A DNA stretch of 64,000 bases from Fulvia fulva (Eukaryota; Ascomycota; Dothideomycetes; Mycosphaerellales; Mycosphaerellaceae): the NCBI RefSeq assembly GCF_020509005.1, contig NC_063012.1, positions 7,378,001 through 7,442,000 of the forward strand. The letters run 5' to 3'. The position numbers and the translations under genes were made by a program. Position 1 is the stretch's first letter. Each line of letters begins with the position of its first letter. The notes under the pieces are model-generated. The model was given only the letters and a program-made list of their open reading frames with translations. It did not search any database and was not told the origin of the DNA. Of the stretch, positions 35,902-46,895 are shown piece by piece.

Positions 35902-38900
35902 CTACCCTATCTGCCACCCCCTAGCTTCCGCCTCTTGTCTATCTACTCCTCCGTCTCGCTAGCGAGGCTAAACCACTAGAGGTATCCCTACTATAGTATC
36001 TACCGAGAGATTCGGCGAATGTTGCCTTTGTCCCTAATAATTGACTTATAGTCTCTCCTTCCCGCTTAGTGCCTCCAATTTACCCTACCTCTCGCCTACT
36101 ACGGGCATCGTAGTAGTATATGTTCTAGGTTTTACGATAGATAGCCACACTAGTAGGCTAGGCTATAGATGTCTAGTACGCGTCTTCTAAACAGGTAGGC
36201 CCTTAACCTAATATGTTCGGACCTGATTTAGATCGCTATGCTTGCCTCGGCCCTTATCAGGTCCCTATATAGCTAGTAATTATGTCTCTAGAAGGCTCGG
36301 AGCGCTATCGGGCCTATTGTCTTAGGGGGCTTCCTTTTCTAGTCCTACTCCTATAGGTAGCTCGCTATCTATTCCGCTAGGCTTTAGGTCTTAGCCTTAC
36401 TCCCGCCGGCCTAGCGAGTCCTACGCTCCTCCTCTTTTCGTACTAGCCATTCGGTGCTTGTCTATATAGCCGTAAAGGTAGTAAGGTCATCCTCTTTTTA
36501 GCTTGTCCTATGTCCGGCCCCTCTCCGGTAGTAGCTTTCTATCTTATTCTTTACCTTCTAGATCGTAGTATATACTAGGTAACCTGTCGTCCTTACCGCG
36601 TGTTAAATTCTCATTCCCCGGATGTACTAGCCGATTAGTAGTGTTCCTGTCTCCATTTCTACCGTACTTATTAACGTTGTCTTGTATACGCCTAGTACCC
36701 TACGTAGGTTACCTACCTATATCCTGTTTAGGGGTTACTCTATCCGTTTCGGGATCGGCTTGCCTACGCCTCCTGTTCCCCAAATCTATGCCCCGTATAG
36801 CATAGCTAGTCTAACGATCGCCTTATATATTACTCTTGCCTTGTCGAATGTTGCTCCCTATATAGATACCGTAAGTCTCTTTATCGAGGCTTTATTAACT
36901 TGTACTCGACTCTAGGCTTTCTTAACCTATACATTCTAGCTTAGCTTCGGGTCGAGCTAGATCCCTAGTACTCGTAGCTCCGCTAATAGCTTTGTCTCGT
37001 AGCCTTAGATTCTTACCGCCGCCTTTATATTATAGTATACTCTCGCTTTACTAAAGTATATAAGTTAGTACTTTTTAGGGGCGAACCGGGTACTATACTT
37101 CTTTGCCTACTCCTCGCATTTCTTATACCTATCTTCGAGGAGGCGACAGTTCTCTTCTGTCGAGTCTGACTAGGCTAGGATGTTTATGTCGTCTACGGAC
37201 CCCGATACTAAGGTTTGCGGAGAGGTGAGTAGGGGGATTAGATTAGACATAAATATCAGAAATAGGATAGGGGAGAGAGTAGATCCCTAAGGTATTCTAG
37301 TCTCTACCTTTACCGGGTCGGACGTATACCTTCCTAGGACTAGGTATGTCGTCCGTTCCTAGAGAAAGGAGTAGACGAACGTCGTTACCTACTAGGGGAT
37401 GCCTTTCTACTATAGGATATGTATTAGCCTTTAGTATAAGACGTTGTCGAAGGCTCCTACGATATCGAGGGATAGTAAGGACGCCGCTCGGTTCCTACCG
37501 TAGTACTAGAGGGTCTGAATTTGCTCCGTAATTAGCTCTATTACTGTTAGTATCGATCGCTAGCTTCTTCCCCCTATCTATATTGCTAGGAGTACGTAGT
37601 TGTCCTCGGCTAGCTACGTAAGTCTCTAGGCTACTATCTTTTCTAGGACCTTCCCTATCGTGTTTAGAAGTGCGATTGGTCTATACGACTTAGGCTAAGT
37701 ATAGTCCTCCTTCTATAGCTTACGTAGCACTACTGTTATAGACTCTCTATACGGCTTCGGGTGATACCCTAGCCGTAGGTACGCGGTAAATAGGTTTGCT
37801 AGGCTCGGCGCGATCTCTTCTCTATACTCTTTTAGTAGTATATTTAGTATCCTGTCTAGGCCTAGGGCTTTCCGTCCTTTTAGCTTACTTATAACTCCTA
37901 TTACTATATTAGAGCTAACCGCCTAATCTATGTCTAGGGGTTCCGGGTATATACTCGGGTCGATATCCGTAAGGTCTACCTCTACTTACGTTAAAAAGAA
38001 ATAGTCGGCTAATACTTTTGCCTTGCCCCGGGGCGTAGCCTAGGCAATCCCTTCGCGGTCTACGATTAGGGGGAAGTGAGGGGTTTGCTACTCTTTAGGT
38101 AGTCGTGTCTATTTAGTAAGTCTCTATATCTATTCCGGGTTTTCTATAACGAGCCCGATCGTCGCTCTCTAGTCCTATAGCTTGTCGCGTCTTATCTGTG
38201 CCTTCTTCTCTTATATCGCGCGATAGTATTGCTCCTACGTCTCTTAGGTGTGCTCCTTCGTCTACTGTCGCCTTGCCCTTCTAGCCTCCCTTACCTTCGT
38301 AGAGCATTCAGGGGTCTAGAAGGCCTTCTACTACGTTAAGGGCCGGAGTAACGGCGTATATTGTTCCGCTACTTACTATATAACCGAGGTAATCTGTTCC
38401 GCTACTTGATCTAGCTAAGCTGTCGTCTCGAGTTCTCTATACTATAGTAGGTTCGCTATTAGGAAGCCTCTTATATCGTCCTAGCGTACCTTCTTCTAGT
38501 TACGGCGTAGTTCGCTTATAGGCTCCTCTATCGCCTTCACCCCTAGCGTCGTTTAGATAGGGATATAGTCTAAGGAGGCTTCTAGCGCGTAGTTCGGTCG
38601 GCATTAGACTAGTCTCTCTTTAAGTTCTCGTGATAGAAAGTATAGGTCGATCGTGCTTATACTTATACGGGCCTTCTACGTCTCTGTTCCCTTTAGTGTT
38701 ACTAAGGCCATTCCGTAGCGTACGGTTATATCTAGTAGCTTTTCCCCTAGAAACGCGTACGGGGGAGTGAATTCGAGTCCCTACCGTAGGTAGTAGAGGT
38801 TGAAGTCGCCAAGGAGTACTTACTTTATGTCTTAGCTTAGGGTCCGCTCTAGGTAGGCGAGGGTTCCTAGTTCCCTACTCGTCCGACCCCGCGGTAGCGG

Positions 38901-39255
38901 GTTATAAACGTTATAGATCTAGATAGGGCCTTGTGTCGTGTTGATCTAGATTGATGTTATGTCTCCTAGGTTGCCCTACTACGGTAGTATAACCTTCTAC
39001 GACTCAAGGTCTATAGTCTTGCTTATATATATATATGTCCTCGGGATAACGCCTCGTTAGCCCGCGATTACGGTATAGTATCTCCGGTCATTATAAGTGG
39101 CTAGGAGTCCTTCGTAGGGGTTGACCTATAGTTCCTATACCGCGATAACGTAGTACTATAGCGGGTCTAGCTCTTATAGAAAGTGGCGCTAGACCTTGTC
39201 CCTACTTTTGTTTACGTTATACTGTACGATAGTAATGTCGTCGTATAGTATTATT
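35902..39255 (-). pseudogene. LINE ORF2 (endonuclease-RT) remnant, copy J
   Basis: Reading leftwards: an endonuclease start DITIVQYNVNKSRDKV (about 39235-39185) and GDFNLYYL (about 38815-38790). RT follows with the catalytic motif SVDD at 37188-37199 (phenylalanine of FVDD changed to serine, both aspartates kept), then DSTEENCRLLEDRY, FAPKKYQLIYFSKA and LRVLGI ... LDPKLS. The end is taken as the TAG at 35904-35902, aligned with copies N and E. That stop is not in frame with SVDD, so at least one indel lies between. Open frames on the plus strand at 36682 and 37346 are antisense shadows. Confidence 0.87.
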
Positions 39256-39259
39256 CGTT

Positions 39260-40620
39260 ATCCGTAAGGTCCATTTCCGTGCTAACCTACTGTGTCTCCT
39301 AAGCCTATATCTCGCTATTAGGCTAGCCCTAGGGCCGCTAGGGCGCCCTAAAGATTCGCATTTGGCCTAGTTCGTTAGCGGCCCGGTTAAGGTGTCGAGG
39401 CCTACCGGGAGGTAGATACGTTTACGGTTAGGTTCCCTTATTCGTCTCCTTTGCCCTCTTCCTTTTACTAGGCTCGAAGCCCTTATATACGGTAGGTCCC
39501 TCCTACTACCGTTAGGGGTACCTAGCTAGTATAGAAATCCTTGCTTGTCTCGCTCGTTCTTATGCTACTATTCTAGTTAGGCATTAGCTTAAGTACGCTA
39601 GGTACCTTCTGCCGTAGTATATATACCTACTCTCCTTTTTTAGGCATTCCCTTCCCTAGTATAGGCCTACGTAGTAAGGACACCTTAGGGTCTTCTCCCC
39701 GCATTTTAGGGCTATATAACCGTACTATTAGCATTAGAAGTATTGTAGTACCCTATAGCTACTCTAATAGATCTCCGTGTCTATTCTCTCGTAGTTCTAG
39801 AATAGCCTATTATCTAGTATCTAGTTAGCTTGTTCCGCTATCTCTACCTAGATAATAAGCGATAAGTATGTCTTTTCTCGGTCTACTATCTTGTATAGCT
39901 ATGCCGCCTTCGTTAGTCGTACTCCTAGGGAGGTGTTCTAGTTCTATACTTAGAGGTAGGGAAGGTCTTCGACCTTGAATGTCCTAGGGACCCCGTAGCC
40001 GATAACGGTATACTGTTAGTAGGACACTCGTACCGACTTCGCGACTTTAGTAGTCTACTCCTTATAGGTCTCTAGCTTTCGTCTATTAGACTCTTATACG
40101 GTAAAGAGTCTTACTACGCCTATTACCTCTACCCTCGCTCTAACTACCTCCTTTTAGCCGATTCTATCGACAATCTCCTTGCTTATTAGGGCTACGATTT
40201 CTTGTTTTTCCGCCGGATTAGTAATGTATAGGCGTACCGCCTTACCTACCTTCGGAGGGGGTTAATTCTTACCTACTACTACTATTGCCTATATAGTTAG
40301 TCTCTAGGCTACCTTCTGTATTGCTTATTAGATTGTTTTCGGGATTTGGTATAATAGCGCTTTTAGCGCTCCTAGTAGCTATGCTATAGTGTTCTTATAT
40401 ATCCGGGCTAGGTGTTCGCCATCCCCTAGTAAGTCTTCCGCCTCCGTATATAGGGTCGTCTACGCTATATTGTTTGTCGTTAGCCTCTACTTTCTATATA
40501 GTGGGCCTTAGCTTATGTCCTAGGTTTTTCCTTAGTCTGTTCCCCGGTTTAACTCTTAGTATAGAGTGTTCGTAAGGCTATAGCTCTTATTAGTTACTAT
40601 CCTTCGCTACTATTCGGGAT
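39260..40620 (-). pseudogene. LINE ORF1 (gag-like) remnant, copy J
   Basis: Minus-strand ORF1 upstream of ORF2. The zinc-knuckle block at about 39745-39620 reads LQYF then QQYGYIALKCGEKTLRCPYC and later a further cysteine group, close to copy N (CFNCQQYGHIALKC). The N-terminal part is too mutated to place the start; the limit is set from the roughly 220-bp 5' UTR of copy N. Confidence 0.75.
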
Positions 40621-40837
40621 CGCGCTTCCTAATTAGGCAGTTGTCCTCCGTAACTCCGCAACTCTAGGGTCTGCCTTTAGGGGAACGGAACCTTAGTTTT
40701 AGGGTTCTTTATACTACGATTACGCCGCCGCTAGCGTAGGCGGGGCGCTACTGCTTAAGTAGATTGCTCGCCTTAATAAGGGCTGTCGAATAAATAGTCC
40801 TCGTCCGCTATAGGTATTACCTTCCTATTGTATCGTA

Positions 40838-40852
40838 TCAATACGTATATAG
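40838..40852 (+). repeat. Target-site duplication of LINE J, right copy
   Basis: Exact copy of 35698-35712. G3 gag resumes directly after it. Confidence 0.92.
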
Positions 40853-42050
40853 AGAAAGTCCTACTACGAGGGCTCGGAACTACGCTACTATAACGTACGG
40901 CTAGCGCGCTAGGCGGGCGTAGGTAAGAAGTCGAATTTATAGGTATTAATAACTTCGAGACCGCTTACGACGATAGCATCCGTAATATACGTATATCGAC
41001 TCTATAATAGTTTATATTAGGGGGTCTCGGTAGGTTCGGCGACGCTAATAATATGCCTAATCTATACGCGCGTCCTTTTACCCCTACCCTAACTCTAGGT
41101 ACGTAGTCTATAAAGTCTATTAATATATCTTAGAAGAACCCTATTAAGGTTCTACCTGTCTTACACGCCGACCTAAAGGAAGATAAGGTCAGCTATATTA
41201 AGTAGCGTAAGAAGGTTAGCGAGTACCTACTTATAGAACCTAATCGATCGGATACCGAATTATATATTATATTCTACGGCCTAGTAGGTACGAACGCTCT
41301 CGGCCGTATCCGACCTTATAAGCCTACTATTAAGCATTAGAATAAGGCTCTCGAGATCCTCGACTTATCGTATAGCGACTACTTCGAGAAGCGTCGTTAC
41401 CGTAAGGCCTTTTACGAACTCGAATAGAAGTAGGGTTAGAAGTTTAACCTCTTCTATACGAAGTTTTCCGAGCATACGTACTACCTTAGGAAGTATACTA
41501 CTAAGGACGGGCGCGAAGAACTAATAGAGAACCTTAAGGAGAAGATTCTTCTACGTCTACGCGCGAAGATCGCGGGTATACGGTTTAGGAGCCTAACCGA
41601 GATAGAAGATACTCTCCGTAATATCGAGATCGACCTCGACGATATACCGCGCTAGTAGTAGTAACTACCCGGTAAGAAGCTAAGTAGAGGAGGCTAGACC
41701 GGTAGCTAAGGTAACGCGCGACTAGGTTCCTCCGGTAGTACTAGAGGCGGCGGCGGCGGTCGAGGACCTATAGGTAAGCCGCGTAGCGAGCGTATAGACG
41801 AGAAGGTATACTAGTAGTACGATATAGTAGCCGCTAAGCGTACTAGCTTAACATATCGTAAGCTTACGAAGGATAAAGCGGCGTACTAGAAGGATAAGAC
41901 GTTCTACTATATATATAAGAGCCCGGACTATAACTAGTAGTACCGATCTTACGAATAGTTCTAGTTCCGTAAGGGTAATACTAGAGGTAACGTAGCTACT
42001 ACGGTCGACTAGAACCTTATCGACTTCGAACCCTAATAATAGGGAAACGG
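40853..42050 (+). pseudogene. G3 gag remnant, C-terminal part
   Basis: Continues gag after LINE J. The capsid-like segment FNLFYTKFSEHTYYLRKY and LIENLKEKILLRLRAKI (about 41440-41580) matches the common retrotransposon gag pattern (compare F..FY..F..L). A Gly-rich linker (GSTRGGGGGRGP, about 41735-41770) and a zinc-knuckle remnant (FYYIYKSPDYN, about 41900-41945) follow, with cysteine and histidine positions turned to tyrosine. Confidence 0.78.
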
Positions 42051-42249
42051 GGTAACTCTAGACTAAGGCGTATAGTTTAGAGTATAGCTATTGTTACTAT
42101 AGCTAACAGTACGCCTAGTAAGGATCCTCCTAAGAATATCTACGAGCACCTTACGTTAGAAGAACCGAGTATATATCCGTTAGGTAAAGGCCCGCTAAGG
42201 ATATTAGAATATACGCTAATGCCCTAGTAACGAAGCAAAAAGGTTAACC

Positions 42250-45200
42250 TACTATAGCGGTAGACTTCGGAGGTAGATATACCTAAGTTTATAGATATCG
42301 AGACTATAAAGGCCGGAGTAATCAAAGTCGACATCCCGCTACGTAGTAATCGTCTTATTATATACGGCACCGTTAAAGGCAAGCCTACTAGATACCTAGT
42401 AGATCTAGGCGTATAGTCGATCTTTTATAGCACGAAGTTTATAAAGGATTGTAATAGGACGAAGCTACCTACTCTATTTAGAATCGGTATAGTAGACCCG
42501 TCTAAGAAGAACGAAGCTACGGAGTACGTAAAAGCGACTCTAGACCTAAACGGTTACGTCGAAGAATTGAACTACTTTGTTACCGGCATTAAGTATAACT
42601 TTATTCTTAGTATACCGTAGGTATAGAAGCACCTACTAGACTTCGGGAACTAGACGAACACCGTTATATTCACGTCTTACTACGGAGACTATTACGAAAG
42701 AATACTAACGATAGTACGCTATTAACTAGAAAAACAAGCTCGGTAGTAATAGCGTACCGATCGGACAGACGTAGCGGCAATTATAGGCATTAATATCTCG
42801 TCTATAAGTACTACGGAGGCCGTAGAATGTCTAGAAGATTGGCTTAAAGAGGGCTAATAACTATAAGAAGGCTACCTAATTTAGGAGTAGAATGACGACG
42901 CGCTACCTATAACTAAGGAGGAGGCTATAGAAGAAGTTAGTGTATAGCTCAGCGCTTTCTCGAACATCGTACTACCTATAACTACTCTTACGAAGGGGGT
43001 CGGTAGTAAGGACAAGTCAAAGCGACCTACGAAATATACTTAGAACTAGACACTAGAGTACTAGTAAGCTTTTAATAGGCTTAAGGCGGAGTTCACGAAG
43101 TAACTAGTACTATAGTACTTTGACCTAAGCAAGCCTTACGTTATCGAATACGACGCCTCTAATAGATATACTAGTAGCGTTCTTTTATAGATCGGAGAAG
43201 ACGGACAGCTTTACCTAGTTATATACTATTCGTAGAAGATAGATCTAGCTAAGTATAACTATAAGATCTACGATAAGGAGCTTATAGCTATCGTTCGAGC
43301 TTTTAAGGAATAGCGGCTAGAGCTAATAGGTAGTAAGACTAGGGTGTTGTCTAATTACCGCGGTCTATAATACTTTATAACTACTAAGTAGCTAAATCGC
43401 CGATAAGTACGATAGAGTAAATTCTTGTCCGGGTTCGACTTCTAGATTAAATACCGACTAGGTAAGCTAGGCGGTAAGCCTAATGCCCTAACACGCCGTA
43501 CTTAGGATATAGACGTAATAGATGATATTAAGAATAGATAATAAACGGTCTTAAAGGAACGTAACCTCGCCCCTAAAGTATAGGAGTCTCTTAGAGTATT
43601 AGTAATAATAACGTATACAAATGCTCGCGACTAATATTAGCTCGCGCTTACCGTACTTAACGCGAACGAGGCGTCTATTAAGGAAGAGATCTAGAACGCC
43701 TACGGTTAGGACGAGCTCGTAGTAGTAATTAAGAAAGGCCTATAAGCTAGCGATAGTCGGCTACCGTAGAAATTAAATACGTATATCAATCTTAGCGGGT
43801 ACGAACTAGAGCACGACCTGATTTATATTTAAGGCCGCCTCTACGTACCTAATAGTAGTAACATCCGCGAAGAACTTATAGCCGCTTGTTATAATGCCCC
43901 TATAGCCGGCTACCCGGGGCGCGAGAAGATATACGAGCTAATAACTCGTACGTACTATTGGCCTAGTATATAGGCTAACATTGTACGATATATAAAGAAC
44001 TGTTATATATACACTAGAACTAAGGCTTTCTATAATACGTACTAGGGCAATCTTAAGCAAATCCTAATACCTAACGGTATATTCGAGGAAGCGGCCCTAG
44101 ACTATATTATAGCACTTCTAGACAGCTATAGCCCGGAGGGCGTTAAGTATAACAACATCCTTACCTTAATATATCGTCTTATAAAGCGTAAGTACCTTAT
44201 ACTAGTCGTCGACATAGAGCCCGAGATAGCTATAGATATAATTATCCGCTACGTTATTAAGGATTAAGGCCTATTCCGCTCTATCTACTTAGACCGCGGC
44301 TCGTAGTAGGTGAGTCGCTTCTAGAGGACGCTTTACGAACGCCTAGGTATCAAGTATAAGATGTCGACGGTATAGTACCCTTAGACCGATAGTTAGTCCG
44401 AACGTACGAACTAAGTTATAGAGTAGTACCTACGTATATATATTAATTACGCCTAAGACAACTAGTAGACTAGCTACTAATAGCGGAGTTTGCTTTAAAC
44501 AATATAAAAAGCACTACCGGCGTGTTACCGTTCTTCGTAACCTTAGGTAGAAACCTAAGAATAGAAGTTCTTAGTAGACCTACCTATACGGACGTACTAC
44601 TAGCTACGTAGAAAATTAGCTAGTAAGATATAGACGCTTTCGTAACTTATATAAGCCGTATATATATACATTATATTAACTAGCTTAAGTATATATAAGT
44701 ATAGCTTAAAGCCGACTATTAAAAATATAGCCGGAGACCTACGCGGTTATATAAGGTAGGAGATAAGGTTTAGCTCAATTTACGTAATATTTATACTAAA
44801 CGACTAGCGAAGAAGCTTAATTATAAGAACGTAGGCCCCTTCACTATTATAAAGAAAGTAGCGACCGATATCTACGAACTCGACCTACCTACGAGTATAA
44901 GAATATACTACGTGTTCTATACCGACCTACTACGACTATCCGCCAAAGACCCGTTCCCTTTATAGACGTACAAACCTACGCTTACCGAAGTCTATAGCGA
45001 AGTTAAGGAATAGTACGATGCCGTAGTAGTAGTAGATAGTCGCTAGACTAGAAAAGTAAAGAAGAGTATTAGCTATACTATTAAATAGGTAGATAGGTTA
45101 TATACTAAAGAACCTTATATCAACTTAAAAGGCACTATAGACGAACTTATAGTAGACTACTATTATAAGAACCCTCGCGCTCTAGGACCTCTACGCGGAT

Positions 45201-45334
45201 AGTAAGTACTAGAGCCTAATATAACCGAGCTAATAGACTCGGCGGACAGTACTAGCGATACTAATAACGACGCGACCGGTACCGCCGACGCTAAGCACTA
45301 GTTACGATATAACCTAAGGCGTGCTAAGGCATAA
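42250..45334 (+). pseudogene. G3 pol remnant lacking RT: protease, RNase H, integrase, chromodomain
   Basis: The protease block YLVDLGV then SIFYSTKFI is near 42395-42440. After a linker (about 42640-43050) the text goes straight to FNRLKAEFTK and KPYVIEYDASNRYTSSVLL (about 43070-43180), the start of RNase H, then YNYKIYDKELIAIVRAFKEW. No RT finger, palm or YLDD block lies between. Integrase shows GYPGREKIYELITRTYYWP, ALDYIIALLDSYSPEG and RTNXVIEQYLRTY (about 43910-44440), and a degenerate chromodomain is near 44995-45200 (VVVVDSRQTRK). TAG stops are frequent. Confidence 0.8.
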
Positions 45335-45537
45335 TAAATAGTCACTTCGTTTCTACGATCTACGCCTAGGACTCGCTACCGCTAGTAACGTCGCTTTGCT
45401 CGTAGCTTAGGCTCGTCTATAGTCGTATCTTTATATATACCGGAGTTTTAGATTATAGAGTTAGATAGATATACCCTATAGAGCGTTGCTTATTTTGAAT
45501 TGATAGATACCGCCTCGTAGGCGCTTAAGGCGATTTA

Positions 45538-45548
45538 AGAAGGGGGGT
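45538..45548 (+). other. Polypurine tract of G3
   Basis: agaaggggggt immediately upstream of the 3' LTR, the normal place and composition for the plus-strand primer. Confidence 0.75.
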
Positions 45549-45550
45549 AG

Positions 45551-45746
45551 TGTCACGGTGTAGCCCTACGGCCTACGGCCTTCGGGTCACGTGACTTCGT
45601 GAATATGACGTAACGCCTCGGCTCGGCGAACGTCGCGCTTATCTTCGATACGCGCCTTAGCTAGAACTTCTCTTCTCCGTAGTACTAATTCGATTACTTA
45701 GCTACGACACCCTTTTACCTACCGAGAGTAGCCTAGACCCGTGTTA
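45551..45746 (+). repeat. 3' LTR of G3 (lightly mutated)
   Basis: Begins tgtcacggtgtag and ends ccgtgtta (original end probably CA). It keeps CA and TG dinucleotides that are lost in the 5' LTR. It contains a 10-bp palindrome gtcacgtgac at 45586-45595 and a short cctacgg repeat, possible promoter elements of the U3 region (inference only). Confidence 0.92.
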
Positions 45747-45751
45747 TATAT
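45747..45751 (+). repeat. 5-bp target-site duplication of G3, right
   Basis: tatat, same as 30706-30710; low complexity. Confidence 0.7.
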
Positions 45752-45815
45752 ATACTTATAGGTCCGCGGGCCGTGAAATATATATAGTAATTCTAAAAGA
45801 TAATAAATCTAAAAA

Positions 45816-46884
45816 TTTTAGATTCCCGTATTTTCGCCTTATAGAGAGATTCTTTAGAAATCCTACCTTCCTACTAAGGTCGCCTCCTAACTATATATAT
45901 CTTAGTAGTACCCCTATATACCCCTACTACGTAATTAATCGTTAAAGGTTAACGAGATTCGACGCGTAAATTTCAGGGTCTAAAGGGGGCCCTTAGCTCG
46001 TTAATATATCTTCCCCTATTACGAAACTGTCCCTAGTTTCACCTCCGCTACGCCTAATATAAACTAAGAAACTATACCTATAAGTTATACGTAAGGAAGG
46101 CGGATCGGGCGTCTAGTTAAGTAGTTAGTCTAGAGATATTAAGGAGGTCGTAAGTCTATTCTATAAGGGGCTAAGGAGGCTAAGTCAAAGTCTAGTCTTT
46201 ATAGTAAGCCTACTCTCAAATTAAGGATATAGCCTAGAAATTAGCTAAGCACGCTAGAAACTAGGTACTAGAACTAGAAGTTAGTTAAATTAAGGTTAGA
46301 AATCAAAACTACTAAGTAAACTCCTTAGTAAAGGAGGTACAACTAGGAAGTAAGAGCCTTCTTCTAAGTATTTTCTAAAGGCTAATATATATCTATCGTA
46401 CTAGTAAACTATAAGTTAGTAAACTCCTTACGCCTAAAAAAGAAACAATAAAATCCTATCCCTCCTTTAACCTAAATCCTAGTAAATTTAGCTATCTCCT
46501 CTATAGTAAGGTTATAAGGCCGTACCTATAGTCTCGTCGGCTTAGATTCTAGTTCCGGAAGTATAGTAGCTCTATTGATACCTATTAGAAGTATATCGTC
46601 ATCTTCTTTATTATTAGATTCGGACGTAGTAGGTCTATTCTCGTTCGGAAGATCGCCTTTTTCGACATTCGCGATATTAACCCTATCCTCTAGCGCTATA
46701 ATATCTTTAGCTTTAGGAAGATTAAGCTACGGGTCCGGTCTTAACTATAGGATTAGCTTTAGGTTCTCTCGGGCTTATATACCCTTTAACCTCGTACTAT
46801 TAAGCTCTTCGAGGACGTATATACTAAACCTAGGCAGAAGCTATACTTTAGATCAACGTACTTTTTAGGTCTTACCTATAGTAT
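45816..46884 (-). pseudogene. Gypsy-type integrase C-terminal remnant and unassigned flank
   Basis: On the minus strand from 46880 leftwards the text reads KVRWSKV, LPRFSIYVLEELNSTRLKG and ARENLKLILW, similar to the GPY/F-type region after the integrase core in fungal Gypsy pol (compare VLEELDGT.L.G...RLK). An acidic tail (NNKEDDD) and about 500 bp without recognisable domains follow. AT-rich stretches with oligo-A/T are near 45790-45850. The open frame on the plus strand at 46575-46868 is antisense to this. I cannot tie it to G1-G4. Confidence 0.45.
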
Positions 46885-46895
46885 ATATGCACACG

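Larger units (their letters stand above)
35713..40837 (-). mobile_element. Full-length Tad-like LINE, copy J, inserted in G3 gag
   Basis: A 5.1-kb minus-strand LINE, the same length as copy N, with its TCTA-type tail at the left end (agatagatatttc at about 35713) and a 15-bp target-site duplication. It carries ORF1 with zinc knuckles and ORF2 with endonuclease and RT. At protein level it is close to copies E, F and N but is a distinct nucleotide family. Confidence 0.92.
30711..45746 (+). mobile_element. Gypsy element G3 (RT-deleted), split by LINEs C and J
   Basis: Plus-strand Gypsy with 5' LTR (30711-30905), leader, gag, protease, RNase H, integrase, chromodomain, polypurine tract and 3' LTR (45551-45746). 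Two LINEs with their own target-site duplications, C (31077-34736) and J (35713-40837), are inserted in the leader and in gag. Without them the element is about 6.2 kb. The RT core between protease and RNase H is missing. Confidence 0.9.
17115..45815 (+). mobile_element. Old LINE L4, split by Gypsy G2 and Gypsy G3
   Basis: Three pieces of one LINE: 17115-21588 (ORF1 and most of ORF2), 30094-30710 (ORF2 C-terminus) and about 45752-45815 (presumed 3' UTR end). The first two join in frame across G2: the protein text runs RAFTRLQVIVAILLRS then EYIRFKDYIYCRKVPGVDSS, a typical C-terminal cysteine-motif context. G2 has a gctcg and G3 a tatat target-site duplication inside it. The third piece is the least certain; it ends in aataaatctaaaaa rather than a clear TCTA tail. 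Confidence 0.8.

Noticed and set aside
46575..46868. 97-residue Ser/Leu-rich frame on the plus strand
   Set aside because: Antisense to a Gypsy-type pol C-terminal remnant read on the minus strand.
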